A DNA stretch of 64,000 nt from Rhizoctonia solani (taxonomy: Eukaryota; Basidiomycota; Agaricomycetes; Cantharellales; Ceratobasidiaceae), in contig NC_057370.1 in the NCBI RefSeq assembly GCF_016906535.1, positions 1,116,001 through 1,180,000 on the forward strand, given 5' to 3'. A program made the translations under genes and the position numbers. The notes below the pieces were generated by a model, which had not been told where the DNA came from, ran no database searches, and saw only the letters and a program-made list of their open reading frames with translations. This document shows, in pieces, positions 12,423 through 23,400 of the stretch (position 1 is the first letter of the stretch; every line of letters begins with the position of its first letter).

Positions 12423-12673
12423 CTTCGTAAAAACTGAATCTAAAACAGGAGGGAGGATTTGTGGAAAGTCCTATGTGGTCGCTCGAATCGATTGCCGGAA
12501 GTGAGTTGAGGATAAGTGGCGAGCCCTGCTCCCTAGATACAAACAAATGATGCACATCGTCATACCAGGCAGTTGACACCCATTTTTGGTACAAGCGCGC
12601 TCGAAGCTGCAGCTAAATTCACATAAAAAAAAACTAACTAGCTAGTTAACACAACACATGTTTTGTAAATATA

Positions 12674-14067
12674 TTATACAATGTCCCACAGGTCCTCCAA
12701 TGCACAACAGAACTGACAAAAAACGCGTTAGCTTGGCATCACTTACGGCACGGAACAAGGCTACTTACTTTACCGCATGCAACCTAGGAATGTATCATTA
12801 CGTCAGTCAAACACGGTAAAAGTCAAGAAGTTTCGAGGCTTACAGATGCAGATAACGCATAATCACTAATCGATATTTTCTCGTCCACGATAGCATCAGC
12901 AAAGTCATCCTTCCTGTGGCCCATCTATTGTATTAGAGAAATTTATCCGTGTAAAAAACCTACGTACCCCCTGGCCATCGCGCCCACAAATACAGCAATC
13001 GAATGGGTCTCAGGCAGCGTAGGAAGGTAGTTTGACAGTTTCACGGTCTGAGAGTCTCCGGACAACGCTGTGCATCTTCATCAACCGACGGCTCAGCATA
13101 ATACGATACAAAAAACTCACTGATTTTGTATGTATTGGTTGGGAAGTGATCTGTCACAGGATTCTTTACCCACGAGTTAAATAGAGTAAACAATATGCTA
13201 CTGGACCGCATACCTTGATTACTTTTAAAAGTTTTTCAGACCCATTACGCCGCGAATGCTCAGTCGGTGTAAAAGTTGAACTATGATCCCGATAAGCAAA
13301 TTTCATGACAAAAGAGGACAGAGAGCCCACCCATGAGGCCAGAGAACCGCTTAAATGTACGCGGTATACGCACATGCGGATTAATCTCAATTAGCACACC
13401 CTTGGCAGTGTGCACATACACCTGCAGCCTCCCCGCCTTGTTCAAGGGAGAATCAAGTAAAGTAAGCAGGCACTGAAACGCAATCGAATCAACACCTGCA
13501 CTCTGTCCCAGAAAACTGCTCAGATACCTGATGCGTAATATCTGGCCTAGCATCCGCAATGTCCCTTCCCGTCTTCGCCAATATGCCTTGATGATCATCG
13601 CAGTTCAACAACGCATATTTTGCATCCCGTCCATTCCCAGAATTCGAAGAGACTTTGTAAGCCTCTAGGCATGCTTGCTCAAGTACTACAATCAGCCGTC
13701 GTGAATTGGATTTTTGAGCGGGTGTACGCGGAACAGTCGCCTGAACGGGTACCATCGTCGGATTCGTCGGGATCACCCGGCGTTTAGAATTAGGAAGGGG
13801 GCGAGTGGGGCGGTCGGGAGATGTGTCCATCGCGTCTTCTTCATTCTCTTTTTCTCTCGGCTCTTCAGATGGTCCAGAACTATCCTCGACATCGGATTCA
13901 GAGTCAGATTCGACAGCTTGTTCGGCCCTCGGAACCTTGACTACTCGCGGGTTACGAGTGAGCTGCTCCATCGATTGAGAGCGTTTACGTGAGAGGTGAT
14001 TAACAGTAAACTCTCGAGGATTAGGCCCTGTTTGTGAGTGTCGGCGAGTACGGGCCTTGATGCTCAT
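12674..14067 (-). CDS. EMG1: rRNA N1-pseudouridine methyltransferase EMG1/NEP1
   Basis: SPOUT-class enzyme that methylates a pseudouridine of 18S rRNA and is required for small-subunit assembly in the nucleolus. The first about 115 residues are a charged, disordered, family-atypical extension with nuclear-type basic patches (RKRSQS, KRR) and an acidic stretch ([12 protein letters not shown]). The enzyme begins [17 protein letters not shown] and continues [89 protein letters not shown], a SAM-site loop [11 protein letters not shown] and the C-terminal knot [15 protein letters not shown], ending [10 protein letters not shown] then TAA at 12674. The ARPDITHQ and SPLN motifs are diagnostic. Seven or more short introns. 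Confidence 0.93.
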
Positions 14068-14454
14068 GCCTGTATAGGATAGATAGTGTTGGTATTAAAC
14101 CAGAACAACTATGATACAGAGTTGGGTTAGATTATAAGTAGTGAAGTGAGACTGTGAGGGAAGAACTCGCAACTTAGAACATAGATATATATAAACTTTG
14201 GACCCGACGGGCTGAACGTGGAGATGGATGATTGCAGAAAACTTGGTAAGCGCCAGCTGATCACAGCAAAATATTTTACGTGATCTAATTTCCTAATGGA
14301 GGAAAGCTTCATTATGTGATTCTCTGAACGAAATCTAGCAGCATACAAAAGCAGATAACATCGGATTTGAATATACAAATTACCAGGACAAGTCATCTAA
14401 GGTATTGCCTCAGATAGAAGGTGTCATGATCTAACGACATCCACGCGCGGGGCT
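14068..14454. other. Intergenic region between EMG1 and the dsRBD relic
   Basis: No gene seen. Moderately AT-rich, with an ATATATAT-type stretch near 14185; it should contain the EMG1 promoter. Confidence 0.5.
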
Positions 14455-15152
14455 TCATGAGCGCAGGTCCCAATCACCCCATTCCGTCCCTGGTTTTCGG
14501 ATGAACATCTAGATCAAGAATATAAGTGCGAGGAAATAATGATATCATCTGCTTGCTTATACAATAAACTTTTGTATCCATTAACCGTTGAGCTGCTTTA
14601 TGTTTATCGCTCTTCTCGTGATAGCTTCTCCACGACATTTTGAACCCACTTATCAAGCCTGTATATGTCCTAATCAAGCGCACGAGCTGGCGCCAATAAA
14701 TCATCAATCAGAGAAATCTAATATATGATTAACATTGACAATCTTGAACGGTAATAGCACTCCTCTTTCGGATTGTCTTCTACTCTTCCGTAAAATTTAA
14801 GCAACGTCTCTCCACCAAGTCTTGACTGCATGACACTCTTTGCCGCATCAATCCCAACTTCACAACTACCAGTCTGCTGCCGTAGACAAATCTGAATGTT
14901 CTCTTTGGGATATTAGTATACCATAAAGGCTATTTTTAAAGAGTTGTGTCTGCGTGAATGTGAAGGGGTATATAAACGGGGATGTCTATATGCGTCGCTC
15001 AATTACCCCCTTCTCCCATAGACTCTTTGGATACATTTTAACTGAGATCCAGACTTGATCTTTCAGCTGTTAAGAGCATCGAGCGGTATTGGATCGCCTG
15101 TTTTGCGGAACGGGACGTATTGTCTCGGACGATGCTGAATGAAGAAATACAT
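14455..15152 (-). pseudogene. Relic of a dsRNA-binding-type protein gene (third family copy)
   Basis: A decayed paralogue of the genes at 16254-16972 and 18126-18879, with the same four-exon order. Start MYFFIQHRPRQYVPFRK; first exon resembles the intact copies (LDALNS*KIKSGSQ against LEALNDWKVKSGSQ) but the conserved W codon is TGA. Second exon is recognisable: IQICLRQQTGS, AAKSVMQSRLGGETLLKFYG, EDNPKEE. In the third exon YRLDKW, then CRGEA and then KAAQRLMDTKVYC appear in three different frames, so at least two further frame-changing indels are present. The last exon MFIRKPGTEWGDWDLRS ends at 14455 and corresponds to the short last exon of the other copies. The stop and several frame breaks make a functional product unlikely. 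Confidence 0.75.
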
Positions 15153-16253
15153 ATGGTGAGCACAGTGGAGCGTATAATATTATTATAAGTTATTTTGTTT
15201 ATTTATCACGCTGACTTATTGTAGAACACAGGTGCGCGAATGCCACTCCAACTGGAACGAACGTTTTTAGCGTACATGAATCGCTCACCTCAATCCCAAT
15301 GATCATGAGATATGCATGTTTCAGATATGGTTGGAATATAATCCGTTCTCCCTAGGTGCTTATCCTTTTGCATGTTCATTCATTACATAGCAGAGGTAAT
15401 AAAGTGGATTCCGAATTTGATCGAGCGAGGATTGACGATTTGATCGAGTACCGCCCTCGACTCCACATTGATCACAACGTGTAATTAGCCTCCGTGGCTG
15501 AGCAAATATCGCATGAGGTGTAGCCAAGAGTAGAGTTTGGTTGATTTCGAGTCAGACAAACAGCTAACCGAGAAGATAAATCGCTAGCGCCACCTTCTGA
15601 GGAGTCTGGATCGTTTACGAGGAGAACGTTGCTTTTTCTGAGCTCGATCACGAGTGCTATCATGTGAAGCAGTGCAAATCAACTAATCATAACTTTGTGG
15701 CATTGCTATTGGATGATTGCAGCGGATTGACACTTGGCGATGCGGTCGGCGTGCTTAAGTCCGGACACAGCATCCCATTGAGAAACCTAGATAAGTTAAG
15801 TCAGCGGCCTGGAATAGTATGTGGGAAGACCATTTCAGTGGGATTGTCTGTAAGCGATGCGATTAGTACCAGCGTGCAGCGTCTATCCCAGAAGACCCCA
15901 CGGTTATATCAGATGGCCGATCTTATTGTCATCAAAGGGCACTGTATGTAGACAGAATATGAAGGTGGCCAAGCTTGATTTCGCATCAATGGCGTACCAA
16001 AGAGCTTAGCCCACATGAGAATCTGCGGCAACCGAGCTGCTCGCCAACGAATCTGAGGCAATTCTGGGTAGCTCACAATACTATAGGAAGATTTTAAACA
16101 CGCGAATTACACCTTATTGTACTGGGCAGCATGAGTTTACCTAAGGGGAGGGGGTACCCTTCAATATATTAATGTAAAAGTGAATCGCATGAAATTGCAC
16201 CCAGACTTTGTGAATGTATCAAATATATATATCAGTGAACATATATGTGGCAG
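15153..16253. other. Spacer between dsRBD relic and intact copy A
   Basis: No gene I can support. An open plus-strand stretch of 95 codons at 15664-15951 (MKQCKSTNHNF start) has no recognisable similarity, and a plausible short coding-like tail reads plus at about 15320-15482 (ending RPRLHIDHNV). AT-rich TATAATATTATTATAA just upstream of the relic start (about 15175-15190) may be its old core promoter. Confidence 0.4.
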
Positions 16254-16972
16254 CTAGCGCTTTATGTGCAAATCTCGAGAAAACATCTTAAGAATGCACA
16301 TGTAAGCACCAGTCAAACAGTCAAAAGGCGGGCCTATACTCACACAATATGTCCCCTTCTCCAACAGCAGTTTGGCAGCTTTCTGCTTGGCTTCAGCCTT
16401 CTTGCTACCCTCCCCCCTACATTCTTCTACAGGCCAATTATCAAGCCGATACGAGTCTAAATTCAGTACAAGTGTTAACTCCAGGATGCCATTTATCAAA
16501 GGTTCAATAGCTTACAGCTGATGTTGAATGTATTATACCGGCAGTGAGGCCCCTTGCCTCCATTTTGTATCTCACTGTAGAAGGCGACCAACGCCTTACC
16601 GTGGCGACCAAGATTCGACTCCACCGCACTCTTCGATTCTTCGAATGCATCTATAGGACTCCCGGCAGCGCGCCGTAGGTGCATCTGTATGCTCGCTTCG
16701 GGGCGTTCATATGATACACAAGTCACTGTGAAGGCTCAGCAGAATTCATACAGAAGGACGCAAAACTTACAAACTGGAGTCATTATATGCATTACCTTGT
16801 TATTCTCGTCTCGCCTAAGCTCCTCGGCCCAGGTTATCGTGGATCCTGTTCTGTCCCTCCATGTATGTAAGGCATCGAGCCAGGTTGGCTCCTGGCGTTT
16901 TCGGTAGGGTTCGTAGCGCGGTGGGGGTTGCCATCGAATTGTGGTTACTGGTGTGAATGGTATCAGACTCAT
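16254..16972 (-). CDS. Small dsRNA-binding-type protein, copy A
   Basis: Predicted 185 residues from four exons. N-terminal Pro-rich leader (MSLIPFTPV), then a helix and strand EPTWLDALHTWRDRTGS, ITWAEELRRDENN and TCVSYERPEASIQMHL, which may be a degenerate alpha-beta-beta-beta module. From about residue 90 the order helix (SPIDAFEESKSAVESNLG), strands (ALVAFYSEIQ, CRYNTFNISYSYRLDNW) and final basic helix (GEGSKKAEAKQKAAKLLL) fits a dsRNA-binding domain; KKAEAK matches the lysine patch that contacts the RNA phosphate backbone. A short last exon adds MFSRDLHIKR. Exon-intron junction phases are identical to copy B. TATA-like sequence lies 40 bp upstream. No signal peptide or membrane segment. 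Role unknown; RNA binding is inferred from the fold pattern, not demonstrated. Confidence 0.65.
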
Positions 16973-18125
16973 TTTGAGCTCGAGTTGAGCATTTGGAATA
17001 CGAAAGTATACCACATATATAATAGAAAATGCACTTCCGCAGCACTCTCTTTGGGTCTAATAGACGGGCCGCCGAGAACAAGGATCAAAGGATACAAGCA
17101 AAATTTTACACACTATCACGCGTTCTTGCCATATCAGGCCAAGTATGATTCAACGACAAGGTTGGGGACAAGTACTGCGGATATAGAGCACGCCTTCCAA
17201 GCCTGTCGAGGCCATCTGTAAGTTGAGTCCGAACATAGTGTCAAGATTCAGAATTTCATGGTAAATATCCAACTCAGATCTGATCCATATGCACCGCCTG
17301 AAGCGAGCCATCGAACAACTAGCTCTGGCTTGATATAGGAGTAAGCACCTAGTTTTGGCTCGGAGAGTGAGTGCTCCGGTAAAATGTTGACATTTTCAAC
17401 CATACATGGTTGCGCAGCACCAGTGGACTACTGCTCGGGGCCATCTTTGAGTCAGCTCGGCATCAATCGCTGAGCCAGTGACGTCGCTGACCCGGCTAAT
17501 AGGAGCCAGGCCATAAGCTCAAATAGCGCTATATTTGTAAATCATAGATCATAAGAAAGACTATACGGATATAATGGGGCCGAAGTAGCATTACCACCGC
17601 ACTTGCTCGTGCAATGCACGATGGCCGAGTGGCTTGGGATACCTATTATGCTTTCTCGTCTTCCGGGAAAAATAAAACCGAACACAGCGTAGCGGGGAAA
17701 GAATTGAGCTTCTGAACCAAATCAGTATCTTAATAACATACGATTGATCTGCCTTGGCATAGGGAACAAAGGTTTGCGATAGCGTAACATTCTCAAGCAG
17801 TGCAAATACGTACATCGCAGGTGCTCATATCAAATAATCGACGTTACCGCCGGTTGTCGATCAACAAATTCATTTGGATCATTCAGCCACACGCTTATGT
17901 ATCCACATGGCATAGTGCAAGGGGGGCGCTGAAAGCATGTTGACACTGATCACCTGCAGTTTGATTGTCCGGTTGTGTGGATGATATATCAAGTAAAGAT
18001 ATCATTATGGCAAGTTACATTAGAGTGATTAAAGTTTACATATGGTATTAGTATCGAGGTATGGTAGTAATAAAGATGGTGCTGTCCGAGCGCGAAAGTC
18101 AGTCCAGTCCAGATGATGAGCAAAG
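16973..18125. other. Spacer between dsRBD copies A and B
   Basis: No supported gene. Short open frames on both strands only. One minus-strand stretch near 17260-17340 (SYIKPELVVRWLASGG) looks protein-like but I cannot extend it into a gene; it could be a remnant. Confidence 0.4.
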
Positions 18126-18879
18126 TCATTGTCTCCGAGCCCCGTTGGCATTTGAGTTGACAATGAACATCTTGAAAGCATGTAAGGAACCAAAAGGACA
18201 ACCAGCGGATAGAATACCTCGACTCACGCAGTAGTTCTCTCCTCGCAATAACCTCTCGGCCGCCGCTTGTTGAGCTTCTCGCTTCGACATTGCCTCGCCC
18301 CTGTACTCGGTCGCGGCCCAGGATTCGAGCCTATAGGTATCTATATGACGCACCGAAGTCAACGTACACATCCGGTTGTTTGGGTATCGGTGAGGTCACT
18401 CACAACTGATGTTCATGACCGAAAACCGGTTATGCGTTCCTTCTATTCGGTTGTCCTCGATCAGCCCGTAAATGTTAAGCAAGACCTTTGCTCCAAGTCT
18501 TGCTTTCACAGCACTCTTGACCCCATTCAGCGCCTCCAAGGGGCTCCAAGAGGCACACCTCAAATGCATTTGGACATCCTCAGCAGGACGTTCATATACG
18601 ACACAGGTCACTGTATGCATGCGTCAGTCAGGTCGGATGGAACGCTCGGACGATAGACATAACCATGAGGAGGGACTTACAAACGGGCGTCGCTGTATGC
18701 ACAGCTCGATTGTCCTTTTCACGTCGGAGTTCATCGATCCATCTTATTTGAGACCCAGATTTGACCTTCCAGTCGTTCAGAGCTTCCAACCATGTTGGTT
18801 CGCGAGTCCTCCGGTATGGTACGTAGTGATGTCGAGGGTAAGGCTCGATAAATGGGGCAATTACTGGCATGAAAGGCAC
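18126..18879 (-). CDS. Small dsRNA-binding-type protein, copy B
   Basis: Predicted 187 residues, paralogue of copy A with the same four exons and the same intron phases. Leader MPFMPVIAPFIEPYPRHHY, then PYRRTREPTWLEALNDWKV, IRWIDELRREKDN, TCVVYERPAEDVQMHL, helix SPLEALNGVKSAVKARLG, strands KVLLNIYGLIEDN and FSVMNISYTYRLESW, then the C-terminal helix GEAMSKREAQQAAAERLL with the SKREA basic patch. The last exon reads MFIVNSNANGARRQ. A and B are clearly related but far from identical, so the duplication is not recent; conservation of reading frame through four exons argues both are under selection. An AT-rich TATA-like stretch lies about 45 bp upstream. Function unknown; dsRNA binding inferred. 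Confidence 0.65.
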
Positions 18880-20440
18880 GACTTGCTCGATAACACAGAC
18901 CCCAAAAATCCATCACACACATATTTATCCTGCGGGCCAGCTGGCAACGATCACACCGCAGCACCAATTCGGCCCGTCGGGTGCGCATGTTTTGGTGGGC
19001 AAGGTCCAACTTGTCCATGGGATACGCGCATACAGACGTCATCTTCGACAATGCCACCTTGCCTATTTGGTGTGTAGGAGTCATTGTCTGTACCTAGCAT
19101 AGGGCCACATTGAAACCGCAGCACGCCAAAGTGGATAAACGCTATCCGTATAGGATGAGCGTATTACTGTTTCGTGTGCAAGTCATCCCGTTTCGTCGAT
19201 ACGCTTACCATATCGAAGATGGGCCCTGTTTGAATCATGAAGGGCGTTGTAGTCTAGCCGAGTGGAGTCACGTTATTCGGGTTGTATCGCCTTGGCCTGA
19301 TATATCCCAAGCTATTGACTGCTTCTATAAGTGAGTTTAGACTAGCACATCGGTGACGTGCGCAGTACGTTGAACAGGGGTGAATCGAGTTAGTTCTAGA
19401 GGACAAAAGGACGAGCGAGGATAGGGTGGCGTTGACCGTTGGCCGTTTGCCGAGTAACCATGAACGAGGAAAATAGGCAGGCTGAATTGTACGTGTCCTA
19501 CTAGGCTAGAGTGCGTAATACCCCCTATACATTTTCGTTCCTGTGAGTCTCGCGATCGGTTAAGGTGGAGTCGGATGAAAGGACCGAGATTTGGCCATGG
19601 GGATTTCACCCACTGCAACCCTTCGAGTTCTGTTTCATGAAGCGTAAGTCCGGTAGACGTATCTCCCGAGCATAGTACACGAGTCAGTATGATCGTTGAA
19701 CGAGTGGAGCTCTGTCTAACCTGGGAGAGGAGACAAAGGTGTGCAATAGACGCCGCGTGGAAAGCGATGCGGATGATCGCATAGGATGGCGTCTATCTTT
19801 AATTATAGGTCTATCACGGTCATATCAACGAGACCGATTCCTTGCCGGCGGGTGGTGGCTGATTGAATTGGCCGACGCACGGCTCGGGGTTTATTCACAG
19901 CAAGGTACAGCGATCGTGAGCCGAAACTTACTCTGACACTGACGGGGCAACCTCAAGGGATGATCCCAAAAGGCTCAACCCACATTGGAATCTCGGAGTT
20001 ACCAGTCCGCTCGCAGATCGATGACGAGGCGAGTAGATGTGCCATGTATGGAGCGAATAAACACTTGGTTGCTAGGAGGACAACCGTTCACATACTCGAG
20101 ACTGCACACTCGTTTGTATTTGCATACGTGTATAAGCATACCATTCACATGACAAGTTCCTTCCACAAACCAATTCTATACCTAAATATCACACAGACAC
20201 ACAAAGAGGCAATAGTGGTTCATGCAATCAACGCACGCAAGAAAAAATGAAAAATTAACGAAGAGAAACTCGTAAGTAAATTACAAAATACAGGGCACGA
20301 AAAAATCAAACGAATGGACCCCGCCAAATCAAAGAACATACACAGTTTACATGCATGTCCGTCGTGGGCGGACCTACCAACAAAACACGAGTGCATCGCA
20401 AAACGTCGCATCACAAAACATCGCAGAACAAATCGAGCTT
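18880..20440. other. Gene-poor spacer
   Basis: No supported gene in about 1.5 kb. Plus-strand open stretches of 74 codons (19110-19334) and 96 codons (19960-20250) have no recognisable motifs. This is the longest apparently non-coding stretch in the window and borders the dsRBD family. Confidence 0.45.
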
Positions 20441-23400
20441 TCATTGCGGGCCTTTGGACATGGCGCGCTGAACGCGCTTGGACGTACTAATCTGTCGTGT
20501 ACCCAGGACCGGAGACGCAGATGGCGCACCAACGTTGAACAACGGCTTGGAAGGTGTCGCAGGGGAGGGAGCAACCGCAGCGTTGGCAGCGGCACCAAAG
20601 CTAAAAGGTGCACTCGTAGTCAAGGGTGTCGCCGCAGGGGGAGCAACGAACGTGTTGGTCGCAGGGATAGATACCGTAGGCTTCGGTGCGGGCGCTCCAA
20701 ACGAGAAACCGCCGTTCGTGCCGCTTGTTCCGTTTGTGCCAAAGCCAGAAGCAGAAGCTGCGGGAGCACCGAACCCAGAAGTAGTCGCAGGAGCGCCAAA
20801 CCCAGACGTGGTAGCTGCCGGGACCGCAGGCTTGGGTGCACCAAACGCAAACGGCGACGAAGAAGCAGCTCCATTCGTGTTTCCCGTGGCAGCAGTGCTA
20901 CTATTCGTGCCAAATCCACCTGCACTAAATCCGCTCGAGGCCGCACTCGGACCTGTGGCTGTGTTTCCAAATCCGGTCAATGCGGGCGTGGTATTGGCGG
21001 GTGTGGCACCGAATGAGAACGTGCCAGCAGGCTTTGCCGCGGAAGTACCATTACCAGTGTTGAATGAAAATCCAGTTGAAGCCGGTTTCGCGGTAGGTTG
21101 TGCACCAAAGACGTTGGTGGATGGAGCGGGAGTTGGGACGGCAGGGGCAGCGTTGTTCGTCGAACTAAACGAGAACGATGGCTTTGTCTCTGTAGAAGCG
21201 GGAGCCTTTGCGATGGTGGCGAATGGCGAAGGCGCAGACGCAGACGCAGCAGTCGTAGAACTAAACCCGGTCGAGGGGACACCGAATGGCGACGCGCTCA
21301 CGTTTGTGGTTGTGTTCGTAGCGACAGGAGCAGCGGGTTTAGGTACGCTCGAAGGGGCAGCGAATGCAAAAGGCGATGGCTTGGGCGCAGCAGCTGGAGC
21401 AGCAGGGGCAGGAGCACCAAACAGTGAAGGGGTCGAAGTGGCAGGAGCGGGCGCGGGAACGGGAGCAGCAGGGATAGGAGCAGGAGCGGTCGAAGCAGGG
21501 GCACCAAACGGCGAAGGAGCGGGCGCACTCGTGTTGGCTGAGATCGTAGGTGCAACCGGTGCTGAGAACAATGAGGGAGCTACCGATTTAGTCTCGGGTG
21601 CAGTGGGCGCAGGGGTCGCAGAGAAGAGCGGCTTGGCAGGCTCTTCCTTCTTTGGTGCACCAAACGAGAAAATGTTCGATGCGGGGGCCGTGGTAGTTGG
21701 AGCAGCAGGCTTGGGTGCAGGGGTAAAACCAAAAGGAGAAAGCTTGCCATCAGCTGAAGGCGCTTGAGTTGGTGGGCCTGAAACCGAAGAGCCAGGAGTG
21801 GGAGCGGTAACCTTGATTGCTGGAGCAGCGGGAGCCGGGGTTGCTGGAGCGGGAGCGGATACAGGAGTAAAAGTGATCGAAGGAACTGCCGCAAGTGCCG
21901 GAGCAGGCTTGGGTGGTGCCTTGGCCGCTGCTTCCGCTGCCTTGCGTTCCCTCAACATCTTGAGCGCCTGAGCTTCCCTCTCCTGTTTTTCCCAAGTTGA
22001 CATCATCCGACTAGCATTGAGAGCCGTAGCTGGAACCGTTCCGATGGTATACTTGACGCGACGAGGGCCTGGAGACTGAGGAGCGGCAGGGGCAGTAAAC
22101 GGATTGGTATGAGGGTCGTTGGCTGTCAAGGGTGATTGGCCAGGGGTATTCCACACAGAGTTTGCGGTGCGTGCCTAAGAAAGTGTCAAAATCCGAGTAA
22201 ATGATCGGGATGCAAAAGACTCACTCGGAGTGTGACAGAAGTAATCCTGGGCCTCTCTTCCTCTTCATTTTCCTGATTTTCCTTGCCCTTCTCAAGGACC
22301 TTTTCGGGAGACTCTTGCTTGACGGGAGAAGGCAGGTTGTCACTCTCTTGCCATGCAAGCAATCCGTCAGCCTTGGCCCTAACGTATTGTTCTTCGGTAA
22401 GCCATTTTTCAACGAAAACATCAACCATATGGAAGTTATCAGCATGTTTCGAATCGGCGGGCTACCGAGAACGTCAGTATGTTGATTAAATATTGAGGCT
22501 ATTTGGACCCACCATAAAGTACTTCTTCCTGCTCTCCTTGACAGTACAAGACGCAGCCGATCACCATTCGGGCCAACCATGTATTCCTGTCCATTCGACT
22601 TCCACTTCTGGCCAATCTGACGTCCACCACAAAGTGGGTCGCGAGAAACGGTCGGGTCGTCCTCGTCGATCTCCTCTTCCTTGACAATAGACAAATCGAC
22701 ATCGCCGGCTCGGCCGCGCTTGTGAACAGGCATTACGTCATTGAGCACCGATGCAGTATCGACCTCCTTGCGTTCACGTTTGGTACCACGTTTCTCCTGG
22801 ACGTCCGATTGCTTTGAACGGTGTTTGCTCGATTTAGTTTGTCGGCGCTTGCCGTCGGCCCGAAGATCGCCTTCACCGTCATCCGCTGGGCGCTTGCCTT
22901 TAGTTTTGCCAGTTTGGGTCGCGCGAGATTCAGCCACAGGTTGAGGGTCAATTGGGTAGGACTGGGCCCAGGTAGGTTCGTTATCGCCGTCAATCATGGC
23001 GTCCGCTCCCCAGCCAGCAGTGCGCGAACGCTTGTCGTTGGGTACCGTGTCTTGTTCCTCGGCCTCTTCGTCGGCAGTGAGATACAACCGCTTGCGAGAT
23101 CGGTTTTGATGAACGTTGCCAGTCGACTTGGATACGGTTGCAGGGCGGCTCGATGATTGCCATGGCCTCCTGTCGCTTGCGTTGGTAGCGGTGAATGTGT
23201 TGCTAGCACGGAGGGATCCGGAAGCGGCAGCGACTGCAAAGGCCGAACGGGTCGAAACAGTTGGAACAGTGGGAACCGAGGTAGCACGGAAGTTTTCAGC
23301 CGCATAGCGAGGACCCCAGGAGCCACTTGCTGACGGGGCATTGGGGAGTTGGGAGTAGGCACGAGACGAGTCAAAGGAAGAGGTGGCTTGGAGGGGGGCA

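Noticed and set aside
6605..14268. Shared 16-mer CCAGCTGATCACAGCA at 6605-6620 and 14253-14268
   Set aside because: One shared 16-mer in 64 kb is roughly expected by chance and the flanks do not match; not evidence of a mobile element.
15664..15951. 95-codon plus-strand open frame in the dsRBD spacer
   Set aside because: No motif, no splice-consistent extension and no neighbour support; left as unassigned.
17605..17680. Possible tRNA (GATGGCCGAGTGG resembles a Ser/Leu D-arm)
   Set aside because: No matching T-arm (GGTTCGA) or acceptor pairing downstream.
20478..21767. 429-codon open frame on the plus strand opposite the nucleoporin
   Set aside because: It is the antisense of the GC-biased FG/Pro/Ala repeat codons; Ala/Gly/Val-only composition and exact overlap with a well-supported exon mark it as a shadow.
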